Positions 15,308-26,260 of a stretch of DNA of 64,000 nucleotides are shown piece after piece. The notes below the pieces were generated by a model. The model had not been told where the DNA came from and searched no databases. It worked only from the letters and a program-made list of their open reading frames with translations. Location: contig NC_052404.1 in the NCBI RefSeq assembly GCF_009389715.1, positions 1,728,738 to 1,792,737 of the forward strand. The letters are read 5' to 3'. The stretch's first letter is position 1. The number at the start of each line of letters is the position of its first letter. This DNA is from Phoenix dactylifera. Its lineage: Eukaryota; Streptophyta; Magnoliopsida; Arecales; Arecaceae. The translations under genes were made by a program, and so were the position numbers.

Positions 15308-16215
15308 GAGTCGACTCGCGCGATTTGGAGTCGACTCGGCTGTTGCAGGAGTCGACTCATGCTTTTCTGGAGTCGGCTCGGCAACTGTTCTGGATTTGAA
15401 TTAAAGTGTTGTCTCGACTGGGAGTCAACTCGACTTAACCCGGAGTCGACTCCCCAATGTCCGGAGCTGACCTGGCACTTTTGGAGTCGACTCATTCCAA
15501 GGAATCCAGAGATGTATTCTTCAAGTTTGCTCACTCGAGTCGACTCGAAAATTCTGGGAGTCGACTCGGCACTCAGAGTCCGAACTCCCGATCTTCTGTC
15601 TTTTGACTCGTGCCGTCTCGGAGTCGACTCGAACTGTTTCGGAGTCGACTCGGCTCTCAGTATCCGAAAAACAGTCTTCTGTCTCTTGGGGTTGCGCTGC
15701 CTTGGAGTCGACTCGAACTGTCTTGGAGTCGACTCGCCTCTCAGAGACGAAAATACCGTCTTCTGTCTTTTTGGGGTCACGCTGTCTTGGAGTCGACTCG
15801 GACTTTGCGGGAGTCGACTTGGCTCTCAGTGTCCGAAATTTGCTCTCTGACTTTTGCCTTGTATCACACTGGGAGTCGACTCTCGCTTCCTTAGGAGTCG
15901 ACCTGCCAACCATCGGAGTCGACTCGAGTTCCTCAGGAGTCGACTCGGCTCTCAGGGTCCAAAATAGCTTCTCTGTCTTTCTGTCTATTACTCCCTCGAG
16001 TCGACTCGTACTTCCCTGGAGTCGACTCGGCAAGCATCGGAGTCGACTCGCGCTCTTCAGGAGTCGACTCGTTGACAGGTTCTGAGATGATTCTTTCTGT
16101 CCGTCTGTCTGTTCTCAGTCGGAGTCGACTCGTAATGTACAGGAGTCGACTCGAGCTCGTGCCAGTGCTTCTGATACACTTGGAGTCGACTCGTAATTTT
16201 CCGGAGTCGACTCGA
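15308..16215. repeat. GAGTCGACTC palindrome array on a 21-bp lattice
   Basis: About 30 perfect or near-perfect copies of (G)GAGTCGACTC(G) occur in 0.9 kb. Start points include 15308, 15328, 15349, 15370, 15443, 15484, 15537, 15558, 15621, 15642, 15705, 15726, 15790, 15811, 15873, 15895, 15917, 15938, 16020, 16041, 16061, 16123, 16143, 16183 and 16205. Neighbours in a group are 20-22 bp apart. From 15537 to 15873 pairs recur every 83-85 bp, which is four lattice steps, separated by 'CTCTCAG..TCTGTCTTT'. Because 21 and 84 are multiples of three, long ORFs appear in several frames on both strands. I treat them as non-genic. Confidence 0.93.
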
Positions 16216-16845
16216 GTCTCAGACTTTGGTTCAAATTGAGTTCTTTACTTATCCAAAATGTATTGAACCAAAACTAGAGACACTTAACCATAAATTTACA
16301 AGTATTTGACTGAAACACTAGATTGAATTCATTAGTACAACATAAGATATACTCAAATGCTTTGAGCTCATTAAAATCAAATAGGGTTATAATCAATCAC
16401 TCCACATCATTCATCTCCCCAAATACATGAATCCTTCGTCTCTCTAGATACATGAATCCTTCATCTCTCTAGATACATGAACCATTAAATACACAAGCCT
16501 CATAAATGATCTAAATATTAAACTTTAATATTAAAATGCACCAACAATGTATTGTATAAAGACAGTTTGCCAGCATCCATAAAACAAAAGAAAGGCGAGT
16601 CCCCGGACCACAATATTTATTAAGGTCTCTCTCAGCCACCTTCATGGATGGTATTATACGGTGGTAATAGCCTTTTTTTTTTTTTAACAAATAAATCAGG
16701 GAAAGGGATAATAACATGTTGACTTTATCTTTAAGTACTTGTTTGGAAGTTTGTTATGTGAACGTTAGGGAGTGGTTGGCAGTTTTAACTTTTAACTAGC
16801 CAACGAAAGCCGACATTATTCAGTCAATACCTGGAAATAAATTTA

Positions 16846-17300
16846 AAAATTTTTTTTGCATGAATACGCTTCTAAATATCAAATTTTATATGAATATCCT
16901 TTTAAAATTGATATTTACATGTATACCCTTGTAAAACTCTGTTATTGTACAAATGCCCATAATATAACGGTTATTCTAATGGTGTTAAGAAAAACCATAT
17001 TTATATTAATTAAAAATAAAATAAAATTTTAAAATTACGCTATTGTCCTTGTCTTCTTCTTCTGCTACCGGGATCGCGATCTATTTGCATGTCTACCTAT
17101 TAAGGGTATTTTAGTTATTTTAATTTGAAATCGTTAATTTTTTAATATCGTTAGATAGCATGGGTATATACGTAAAAATAAAAATAAAAAAGGGTAGAAT
17201 GACAAACAAGTGTTTTACGAGGGTACACATGCAAATATCAATTTGGGAAGGGTATTCATGCAAAATCCGATATTTAGGAGGGTATTCATATAAAAAATCC
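16846..17300. mobile_element. MULE-like MITE with ~90-bp inverted repeats
   Basis: The left end (about 16849-16938) and right end (about 17212-17300) are imperfect inverted copies sharing GCATGAATAC, CTAAATATC, AATTGATATTT and TGTAAAAC-type blocks. The direct repeat TAAATTTA flanks it at 16838-16845 and 17301-17308. There is no ORF of note. Length, long inverted repeats and an 8- to 9-bp duplication fit a non-autonomous Mutator-like element. Confidence 0.7.
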
Positions 17301-17308
17301 TAAATTTA

Positions 17309-19105
17309 ACTACCAGAACTCTCTTCTATCTTTTTATTTTTCCTACGTTTTTTTTGATATAATTTATCCCAATAGCTCTTGAAGTCTCAATCAAATATAA
17401 AGGGAAGTCCAAGTGTAATGGTCCTCAACCACCCACCCATGGCGACAATGAGCAATTCTAACCCATGGAAGGGATGGTTATCTTAGAGGCGATGTCTCTA
17501 ATTTTTATCATGCATCTAGCTATTGCATTTAAAGTATAGGCTCCCTGAGATAGGCCACATCACAGAGTACCCTCTTGGACAAACTAAATCAACACACTGT
17601 TTCAAGCTTCAGAGGCTGCTTCTGAAGGGAATCCAATAGGGTTGGCCCTGATGATCACCCAAAATTAGTCTTGTTCAACATGAAATATCCTGTCATCAAG
17701 GGACCACCTGAGGGGCCATTAAAAATCCAAATGGGACGTAACTTTTTACTAAATCTTTCCCTGCATGATTGGATTGATGCTTTAAGCCACCAACTCTGGT
17801 GAATTGTATCAGCTCCCTGATGCAATGTCCATGCCAACAGTGCAGGAAAAGTTTTGATATTAGGGTTGGCATTGTAGGAGCTACAGTTCCATGATGCCTT
17901 GTCATCCAATGAGCATCATTGACAAGATGCAATCCCACAATTTAATTTTATTTGCTAACTTGTGTTCCATGTGTTCCACAGGTATCACTGTATCAGTGAC
18001 ATCATGAGCTTACCTCTATCTCCTTATCAAGTCGCATACCAACAATATTTTCCCTTGTTTGAGCCATCATCTTGGAATCCTTCACTCAATCTTAACTATC
18101 AAATAGAATTCTATTCTGCTGCTCCCATCAACTTCCATAATTAACTGATTCCTTTAAATATTTCGTTACAATTGATAAAAATCTTCCATTAGGTTCATCC
18201 AAGAAGAAGAATCTAATGCGTCGATCCCTTCTCATGATCCACGTGTGCCGGCGTAATTAAATTACTTCATCAGAGTAAGTAGCCAACTCGAGGGAGCCTT
18301 GACTTGAACAAATTTTAAGCAGCCATAGAGGAATATTAGTTTATGATAGATAAACTTGAGAACACAAGCATATAATTATAAGACTATAAATTTATATAGG
18401 TGGTGTGGTCTGAAGAACCTTGCTTTGGACCAACATGCATCGAGTTCGATGAGAAAATGCCATTATTTTCACATGTAAGCCATGAACCAAAGTGCTATCA
18501 ACAATATTGTTTTTATCCACAATAATTGCTAATAACAGCACATTCAATGATATTGCAGATATGTTAGATCAGTATTGAAGCTACATTTTCTCGTTCTACA
18601 TATTAATATATTTTAAGAGTGATATTACAATAAAAAAGGCATAATGAGTGTGTTTTCTCTCTCGCATTATGACTGTTATATTGTGTCCTTATATAATTTT
18701 TTTAATTATTATATATACTAAAGTCAATTAAGAGATGGGCTTAAATTGCTACAATGGCATTAAAACCTTTATAAGATTATTACTTAAGATAAGGGATTAA
18801 GATAATCCCCAATGGATGCTTATAGCCATGGACAAATAGTTTTCCATTTTCTTCTTTATATTTTAAAGTTCCATGTGATGATCTCTAAAAATAAATTAAG
18901 ACACTCATTTTTTCAACTCCTTGCCTTAAACGTGAGCACCGAGCCTGAGCCACAAAAGGAATCAAGTATTATAAAACTCATAATAATTCATGTAATTTTT
19001 TAGGAAGAATTCAATAATTTATATTGAGGAAATATAACACTGACACGTTTAAGTGGGGCTCCCTTGCGACCAAGAAGCATACAAAAGGCTAAGAAGGGGT
19101 AGCTT
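17309..19105. other. Intergenic, upstream of the LURP-one-related gene
   Basis: AT-rich DNA with no recognised gene. The short minus-strand ORFs around 17655-17938 have no family resemblance I can name. Confidence 0.5.
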
Positions 19106-19144
19106 ATGAGGCAGACTTGGTCTTCTTCGTTCCAATTGTCTCAA

Positions 19145-20034
19145 ATGGCCAAGGTTCATCCTCAAACCTTCCCCTGTTCTTCTTCTTCTTGCTCTTCTCC
19201 TTCGATGGAGATAACATCAAGGAGAGAGGTTTATACTCTATGGATGAGATCACTGGTGTTCCATGGGAACGGTTGCACCGTATATGATTCCAATGGTAGG
19301 ATTGCTTACCGGGTCGATAATTATGCTTGCAAGTGCAGCGACGAAGTGTTCTTCATGGATCACAGTGGCAAAGTACTGTTTAAGATACTTAGAAAGGTGA
19401 GGATAAGCATGCATATGTTTGTGAACTCATTACATGGAGCAAATCGCAATGAGCTAAGTAATTTAACTTCTTTGCCAAACTTGCAGAGATTTAGAGTGTT
19501 CGGGGTATGGGAAGGCTATAGATGCACAGACTCGGGGCTGGAAGAGAAGAAACCCTGGTTTAGAGTCCGGAAGGCTCGCCGGTTTCTGTGGAGAGACCGT
19601 TCCGGCGAAACCACTGCATGGGTTGGCCGCGGGAAGGAGTATCAAATAGGAGGGCGGGCACGCAAGTCGGAATGCAGGATTATGGACATGGCCGGAGAGC
19701 TGGTAGCTGAGGTAAAACTTGCCAACTTTTTTTCTACATAGCATGTCTTCCAAGCCATCAGAATATAAAGTAGAACACAACCAATTAAGAGGCATGCTTG
19801 CTAAAATTCTGCCAGTAGATTAGCTATAGTTTGTATGCATGGGCATAGTTACAGTAGTTGATGGTCCAAACTGACATGGAGTGTGATCTTTTTGGGCAGG
19901 TAAAGAGGAAGCAAACAGCCTCTGGGGTGGTTCTGGGAGAGGATGTTTTGAGTCTGGTGGTGGAGCCCAGTGTAAATCATTTGCTCGTTATGGGACTTGT
20001 GGTAGTTTGTGGTCTGATCAACCACAGCTTGTGA
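19145..20034 (+). CDS. LURP-one-related protein (LOR8-like)
   Basis: This plant family has a tubby-C-like barrel fold. The founding member LURP1 is linked to basal defence; the role of most members is unknown. Exons are 19145-19396, 19487-19711 and 19900-20034, all with GT/AG borders in phase 0, giving 203 residues, the usual length. Family features are the start MAKVHPQ, a Ser/Cys-rich leader, TLWMRSLVFHGNGCTVYDS, YRVDNY, DHSGKVLFKILRK, GVWEGY, and the C-terminal block SGVVLGEDVLSLVVEP ending in a hydrophobic helix (LLVMGLVVVCGLINHSL) that would thread the barrel. An in-frame ATG at 19106 would add 13 residues; I prefer 19145 because relatives start with MAKV. The gene looks intact. The exact LOR number is a guess. 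Confidence 0.93.
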
Positions 20035-22509
20035 GAAGGACTTTTTTTTTTGTTGCTTGAGCGAATTGGAGTTCTTTGCATGCTGAATAATATGGTGCTG
20101 CATTTGCTGACATGGATAAAAAGGTTGAGGTAAAGGAAAAGGATTAGGAAGCAGGTGTAGCAGGGCAGTTTTATTAATACATACATTCATTTGTTCAACC
20201 ATTGTGACATTTATTTGGTCCATAAGAATTGATATCTTAATAGATATATATGGACGTGTGATGTACATGTTGCCAAAATTCCATTATCAAGATCGTTTGG
20301 ATGCATCCAATAGGTGTACTCTCATTTAGCTTATGTTACTCTCTCTCTTTTTGTAGCAAGGACAGGGCATGAACTTATCCTTTATGGAATTGCCCATCAT
20401 ATTTCTAGCTACTTGTCATACAAAGACTGTTGCCGAGAAAAATGTTATACCAGACATCTTCTGACTTAAGCTTAGTTAGGAATCACTACAAAGCTGAAGT
20501 TATAAGTTATATTTATTAAAAAAACTACACCAAAAAAATGAAGATCAATGATTAAATTGGACCATTCACCATTAGAGCATCTTTTCCAATCCTATCAACT
20601 CAGTTGTGGTATGCTAAACAAATTAGACGATCTCTAAGCAGTCTTTAGACACGACATAATTTCTTGCTATCAGATTTGCCTCATGTCATCGTAGATCGCT
20701 CATCAAAACTTTGCACGTATGACAGCCTAAGGTCATGTATGGATGACCTTCAAAAATTTAGGAATTGATTCTCAAATTCAAGAAGATGCAACCTTTGGCC
20801 AAAAAAACAGCCTAAGCTTGTTCGTGAGATATCGAAAAAGAGAAGACAAGAGACCAGTTTCATAAATTGAAGTGAGCTCTCCTCACCCTCCCCACCTTAA
20901 TGTTTATTCACCAGATTTTGTAGCATATACATGCACATAGGACTTCAACATGAGTGCGATATTGAATCCAAAAGAGAAATAAAAAAATAAATGAAAAAAA
21001 AATTAGAGCAGCTCGGAGAAAGTAACAAACACAAGTTAATTTTGATATAAATAAAGATTGATAAACGAGTTGACATGGGACATTTGAGACCACTATTGTT
21101 CTTGTTAGAAACCATGGGTTGGTTCCAATTACTATCATCAAAAGTTACAGTACTTCCCAATGAATTTTGTCACTGTATAGACCGCTGTTACGTGGCATTT
21201 TATTGGATTAAGTTCTGATAGAATTCATAGCCAGGATCTGAATAGAACGGATGTAAAAGTTCGATAATTTGATCGAACTAAATTAAAGTTCAGAATACAA
21301 ATTAAAATCTCTAATAGTTTAGAATTTTTTACGTAGTTATTTCTTAAAAAATTAAATAATTTGAAAAGATATATGAATATATTACTCTCGCTTCCAACGC
21401 CATTTTTAGTAAGGTTGCAAATGGGTCGGGGTTGCCCGTGACCTGACCCGCTTGGACCCGATCCAACCCATGTTAAAGGATCCGTAGGGCCGGGTTGGGC
21501 TCTGTAATTGGATCCGTTCTATTTTCGGTGCTGGATTTTTTGAATTTCGATCCGACCCGATCAAACAAGATCTGTTTGAAATTTGGGCAATTTTTGATTT
21601 CCAACCTTATGATCTGATCCAATCCGACTCGAATCGAATAAATTATTTGAGCCCGTGGGCCATAGGGTGCAGGCCTGGCCACCCAGCTTGGTGCTTAAGG
21701 CTCGGCCGAGAGTGCTTAAGAAGTTAAGGGTCTCTCATCTCTATTACTCTTTAACTCTCTACTATTCTCTCGATTCATCTCAAAAAACTGCACCCCGCAT
21801 TTGCTGACAAGATGATGAGCAAACAGCAAGACTTGTCTACCTTCCCTCCTAATTAGTATGTAGACAGTCCAACATTGATTGCCCAAGTTTTCAGCAGCAT
21901 TGGAAAATTCAATTTTAAATCAGCCACTGTATGCTTTGTTTCATTATGTTCTTCATCCATCGCATTAAAAGATGCTCATGGTTTTGGCATGGTTGGTGCA
22001 ACTTGCAGACACAGAAATCAGAACGAAAAGATAAGAAAAGTGAGGCTTCAGGCCGAGAAGGTGATCGAATGCTAAAAACAGTTAATTTTTATAACCATCC
22101 TTAAATATACGATACCTGATCACTCTTCAGGGAACTGTAGAGATTATAAATGTTCAGATTTCTCTGAATTGTCCGTGCTAGGCTAAAGTTTGGTGGAGAA
22201 AAATTTCAGATAAAAAATTCACCTTTGAAGAGGTAAATTATAATTTTTTATTATAAATTATAGTATAATCTAATTTAAATTATACAAATTTTTTGGATTG
22301 GAGTTGGATTATACTTTATGCATGGATCAGATCCCACTCGAACGGTATATTGAGTCAGAAATTGTAGTCGTGGATATGATGCGATCTGATTTTTTATTTG
22401 GCTGAATTTGGGTCTAATATTAAAACCCAAACAAAAAGTTGGGTTAGGTCGGGTCACTTGCGAATTGGGATCCCGTCGATCAGACCGATTTGCCAGCCTG
22501 TCGAACGCT
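20035..22509. other. Intergenic; decayed hAT-like fragment at about 21410-21690
   Basis: At 21410 the phrase TAAGGTTGCAAATGGGTCGG closely matches the reversed right end of the family 2 hAT MITE at 55258-55797, followed by degenerate GACCCGACCC repeats. The other end is not recognisable, so it is a truncated copy. A second patch of similar GGTCGGGTC-type sequence lies at about 22280-22480. No gene was recognised. Confidence 0.5.
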
Positions 22510-22950
22510 CCAGTCACGTGCACACAGTTATCAATGACATGGGCATGCGTGCCCCACGTAATTTCTCGCCACAGTGCCGATCAAACGCAAGTGCTTACGT
22601 GGCAAACGGTCCGAGCGTCCGATGTAACAGTCTGAGTTCCTCCGCGGGTGAGCATACCAACGGATCAGGACAATCACGAGAGCGGAGGCGTCTCTAACGA
22701 ATCTGGAGTCTTCTCCACCCCCAAAATTTATTAATTTTTTTTCTCTCCAATTAATAAACGATGTCGTCAGCCCTAGGAGCTCCGGCACGTGAGCGGTGGC
22801 ACCCGCGGGGAGCACAACTTGGAGGGCTGCAGGCACTTACCCTTGCTCCCTTCCAACGCGACTCTAAGCCGTCCGATTCCATCCACGTCATCGATCCGCG
22901 TACTCTCACTAGTCTGGACGGCTCGGATCGCGTCCGAGTAGAATCCGACG
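22510..22950 (+). promoter_or_regulatory. Putative promoter of the acidic-protein gene, ACGT-core rich
   Basis: GC-rich upstream DNA contains two CACGTG G-boxes (22515-22520 and 22786-22791) plus ACGT cores near 22555, 22597 and 22885 in CCACGT-type contexts. Such motifs are bound by plant bZIP and bHLH factors. Whether they act on this gene is inference; no TATA box was assigned. Confidence 0.35.
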
Positions 22951-22952
22951 CA

Positions 22953-22983
22953 ACTCTCTCTCTCTCCCCCCTCTCTCTCCCCC
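22953..22983. repeat. CT-rich tract in putative 5' UTR
   Basis: CT dinucleotides with a C-rich interruption lie about 110-140 bp before the acidic-protein start codon. Such pyrimidine tracts are common in plant 5' leaders. Confidence 0.7.
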
Positions 22984-23090
22984 ATCCTCAGTTTCTCTCT
23001 CCCTTGCCTTCTACCAACTCTTTTTCCCCAAAATTCTTGAAAAAATTCCCGAAATTTTAGTTTAGTTTTATTTTTTTTTTCTTTATAGAG

Positions 23091-26000
23091 ATGAAGGGGG
23101 GATCGGCGGTGGAGGACGAAAGGGAGATGGAGATGGCAGCCAAGACCAAGAAGGAAGAGAAGAAAGAAGAGGTCAAGGCCATGAATGGTGCTGTTGATAA
23201 TCATGGCCGTCATGGTGATGGTGATGATGCGGAGGAACCGGAGGAGATTGTGGAGCTGAAAGATGTTGATGAGTATGAGGATGGTGATGATGATGGAGAG
23301 GGCGAAGAGGATGATGATGACGATGAGGATGAAGACGATGATGATGAGGGGGAGGATGATTCTGACGATGATGTGGAGGAGATCTTCCCGCCTGGGACTG
23401 GACCCCAGGCTCAGTCGGTGGATGATGATGAGGAGGAGGAGGAGGAGGAGGAAGACGAGAGTGATGATGAGGATGACGGAGATGACGACGACGACGATGA
23501 TAGCGACAAGGAAGAGGAGGTATATATATATATTTTTATTTTTTCTGCACTTAAATTTAGTTTTATTGTATTTTGTCTTATTTTTATGACATTTATTCGT
23601 TTTAATTTGTATATATGGGTAGATCTGTGCTTCTCTTACCGAAATAAAGTAGAAGATTTTCTCAGTTATTTTGATGAGTTATTAGATTATCGTGTTTTAT
23701 TTAGATTTTTGTGCTTGAAAGAATAAAAGTTAAATTTTTTTTGATAGATCTGTATGGTTAGATTTGTTGCCAAACAAGTTATAGGATTTTTTTTGTTTTA
23801 ATTTTTGGTAACTTATTATTTGTTTCAGTATGTTTTATTTTGAGCACTTGTTTGATTTTTTTTTTTTATATTGTTATAGCTGTATTTAGGGTTTTGGTAC
23901 CATGATGAGTTGAACTATATGAGGGAATGTTTCTATATTTTTTCTAATTTTTAATAGGTTTATATGTTTATCTCTCAGATTCGGACTCAAGCGTATTGTA
24001 TTTGAGTTTTTTCCTTATAATATATAAATATATGAGCTGATTTAATTCGGCAATGATATATTTTTCTCTGTTAAGTTCTGGATCTTGAGCTTATGCTATT
24101 CTTTCTAAATAAACCTATATCTAGCAAGCTCTGTGTTATGGACTAATACAGTAGGGTTAATTCCTGTAGATATGCGTGTTTTTAGATGTGTAGTCTCTGA
24201 AGTTTAACTAGCGGAGGTCTTTTTTCCCCCATCTAATATACTCCGTTTATTTTCAAAAAAATAAAAACCATAATGTATCTCCTTTTTCTGGTGATTTGGA
24301 ATGATTTTATTCATCATCTTCTTTTCTTGGTTTTGCCTTTTTTTTGTTTGAAGTATCTCTGAGAGTCCATTAGTGGTGTAGTTCATATGATTGCTCAATC
24401 TTCCTCTGCTGTTGTTTGTTGTTGCCTAGAAGCCATTGATACTTGATAGTGTGAACTGGTTCCATGTTATATGCTAATACTGGCATGTTTTCTTGTTTCT
24501 AATTTCTCAACAATAATACAACTGCTTATGAAAGGATTTTAGGGATTAAGAGGAAAGAGTTCTTCTATGCCATTCCTGGTGTTGGCTCCATCATATTTTG
24601 CTGCCTCTTGTTTTTGGTTTTGTTTTTCAGTTTTGTGTTGTGTTTTTTGCTCAAAAATAAAATTGTGTTGCTAAATGGTGCGACATCCTTGTTAACTGAT
24701 AGGAAGGAGTGACTTTGGCAACTATTTATTTTCTTAGTCAGTTGATTTTGTTTGTTCGTTCTGTTTCCATTTTCTTGTTGTTCTTGATGCAGTTATTGTG
24801 ATCCTGGACAGTGGTCTCTCCAAGTACTGCACGTCTAAACATATTAAGTTGTTGTTACTTGTATTGTTTTGCTTATTTCCATAAATTCATCCTTTCATCT
24901 TATAATTTTTAATATGAGCTTTCTAGTTCATCATGTTTGTGCTATATTTGCTGCTTGCCTTGGAGTTATCACAGAATCTCTGTTAAATTTAGGTAGTGGC
25001 TTATAGATATTTTATTCTTGGGTCTCACATATTATTAGCTGTCTGGTGTATCTTTATTTTTTTTAATAAAAAATTAAATGGTAAACTTCTGCGTCTTGAC
25101 ATCTTGGTACCAGCATGTTTTAATATCTATCATTGCAAATTCTGTCCCCTAGTGTTTAGACTGACATTGTAATACACTAATTATTTTTGATTTATTTAGA
25201 GAGCTCAGTGTTTTTGTGAAACATGTCATGTGCTATTTGCTTAACATCTGTGAGTAAATCATGGGGCTTATGACTATAATAATTTATTGTCACCTGTTAA
25301 GTGTATAACTGACCCCAGGTTTGTAGCCCAAGATTGCCAAGGTTTGCTGAAGATCTTATAGTGCAACCAATCTGATTTTCCCGGTGCACCTGAGAATTGA
25401 TTTGTAATGAAGATCTACGAACCTTCAGTTTTCAATAATAATTTCACTTGGAATCTCAGTTGGACTAGATTGTTTTATCCTTTATTCTCAACCATTCATT
25501 TTTGTTCCACCTAAAGCTGCATGAGAATTTTCTTTTTCATAAGCTGGTACAAAATTTTCTCCTTTAAAATTCATCTCTAATGATGGAATGGAGGATAGGT
25601 CATTTTTCTAGCATAACTTCTGTATCAGTGTCATGCTTTGAGAGAGAGAGTAATACATATTAACTAGTATAAAATACTCTCTTATCCTGGACATCACCCA
25701 CTCTTTGGAGAAGGATCCAAGTCCTAGGTTTGTGGTATAATATGTGTTAACTGTCCATCTTAGCGCTCTCTCTTTCTCTCACATGCACACAACCACACAC
25801 ACATAGATTGTTTCTTGTTCCCATCTGTAGCATTGACCTTTCCTTCTCGTGTTTTTTTTGGGAACCATCCTTCTGCATAAATTTAATTCCAAATTTTACA
25901 TGAAAATTCTCTTTTCTATTTTTTTAAAAAAATTAAAGCATTTTTAGAACCTCGATGCACTTTGAACTTCTGGTTTTGTCTCTGATATGTCAAAACTTTT

Positions 26001-26260
26001 AGGAGGAATTGGGGACAGAATACCTTGTCCAGCCAGTAGGTCGTGCAGAAGATGAAGAAGATGCAAGTGACTTCGAACCAGGCCAGGAGAATGATGATGA
26101 TGACATTGATGAAGATGATGAGGATGAGGCAGGTGGTGATGCTGGAAAGGAACAGACCTCCTCAAAGAGGAAGAGATCAGCTGCCGATGACAGCGATGAT
26201 GATGATGATGATGATGATGGTGATGGTGATGAGGATGACGAGAGGCCATCCAAACGATAG
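23091..26260 (+). CDS. Highly acidic low-complexity protein, two exons
   Basis: Exon 1 is 23091-23519 and exon 2 is 26003-26260, separated by a 2483-bp intron with GT/AG ends in phase 0; the product is 228 residues. Residues 1-40 are Lys/Glu mixed (MAAKTKKEEKKEEVKAMNG). Residues about 50-143 are almost all Asp/Glu apart from a conserved-looking VEEIFPPGTGPQAQSV insert. Exon 2 begins EELGTEYLVQPVGRAEDEEDASDFEP, then more Asp/Glu, a basic patch SSKRKRS and the tail ERPSKR. The basic clusters could be nuclear signals. Similar plant proteins are often given names such as prothymosin-like or VHS3-like purely on acidity; I do not assign a function. A histone- or RNA-binding nuclear role is inference. 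Asp codons are nearly all GAT/GAC runs, which makes the exons locally microsatellite-like. Confidence 0.85.

Noticed and set aside
15140-16085. ORFs up to 236 codons on both strands in the GAGTCGACTC array
   Set aside because: The repeat period is a multiple of three and the core lacks stops, which explains them; no protein family is recognisable.
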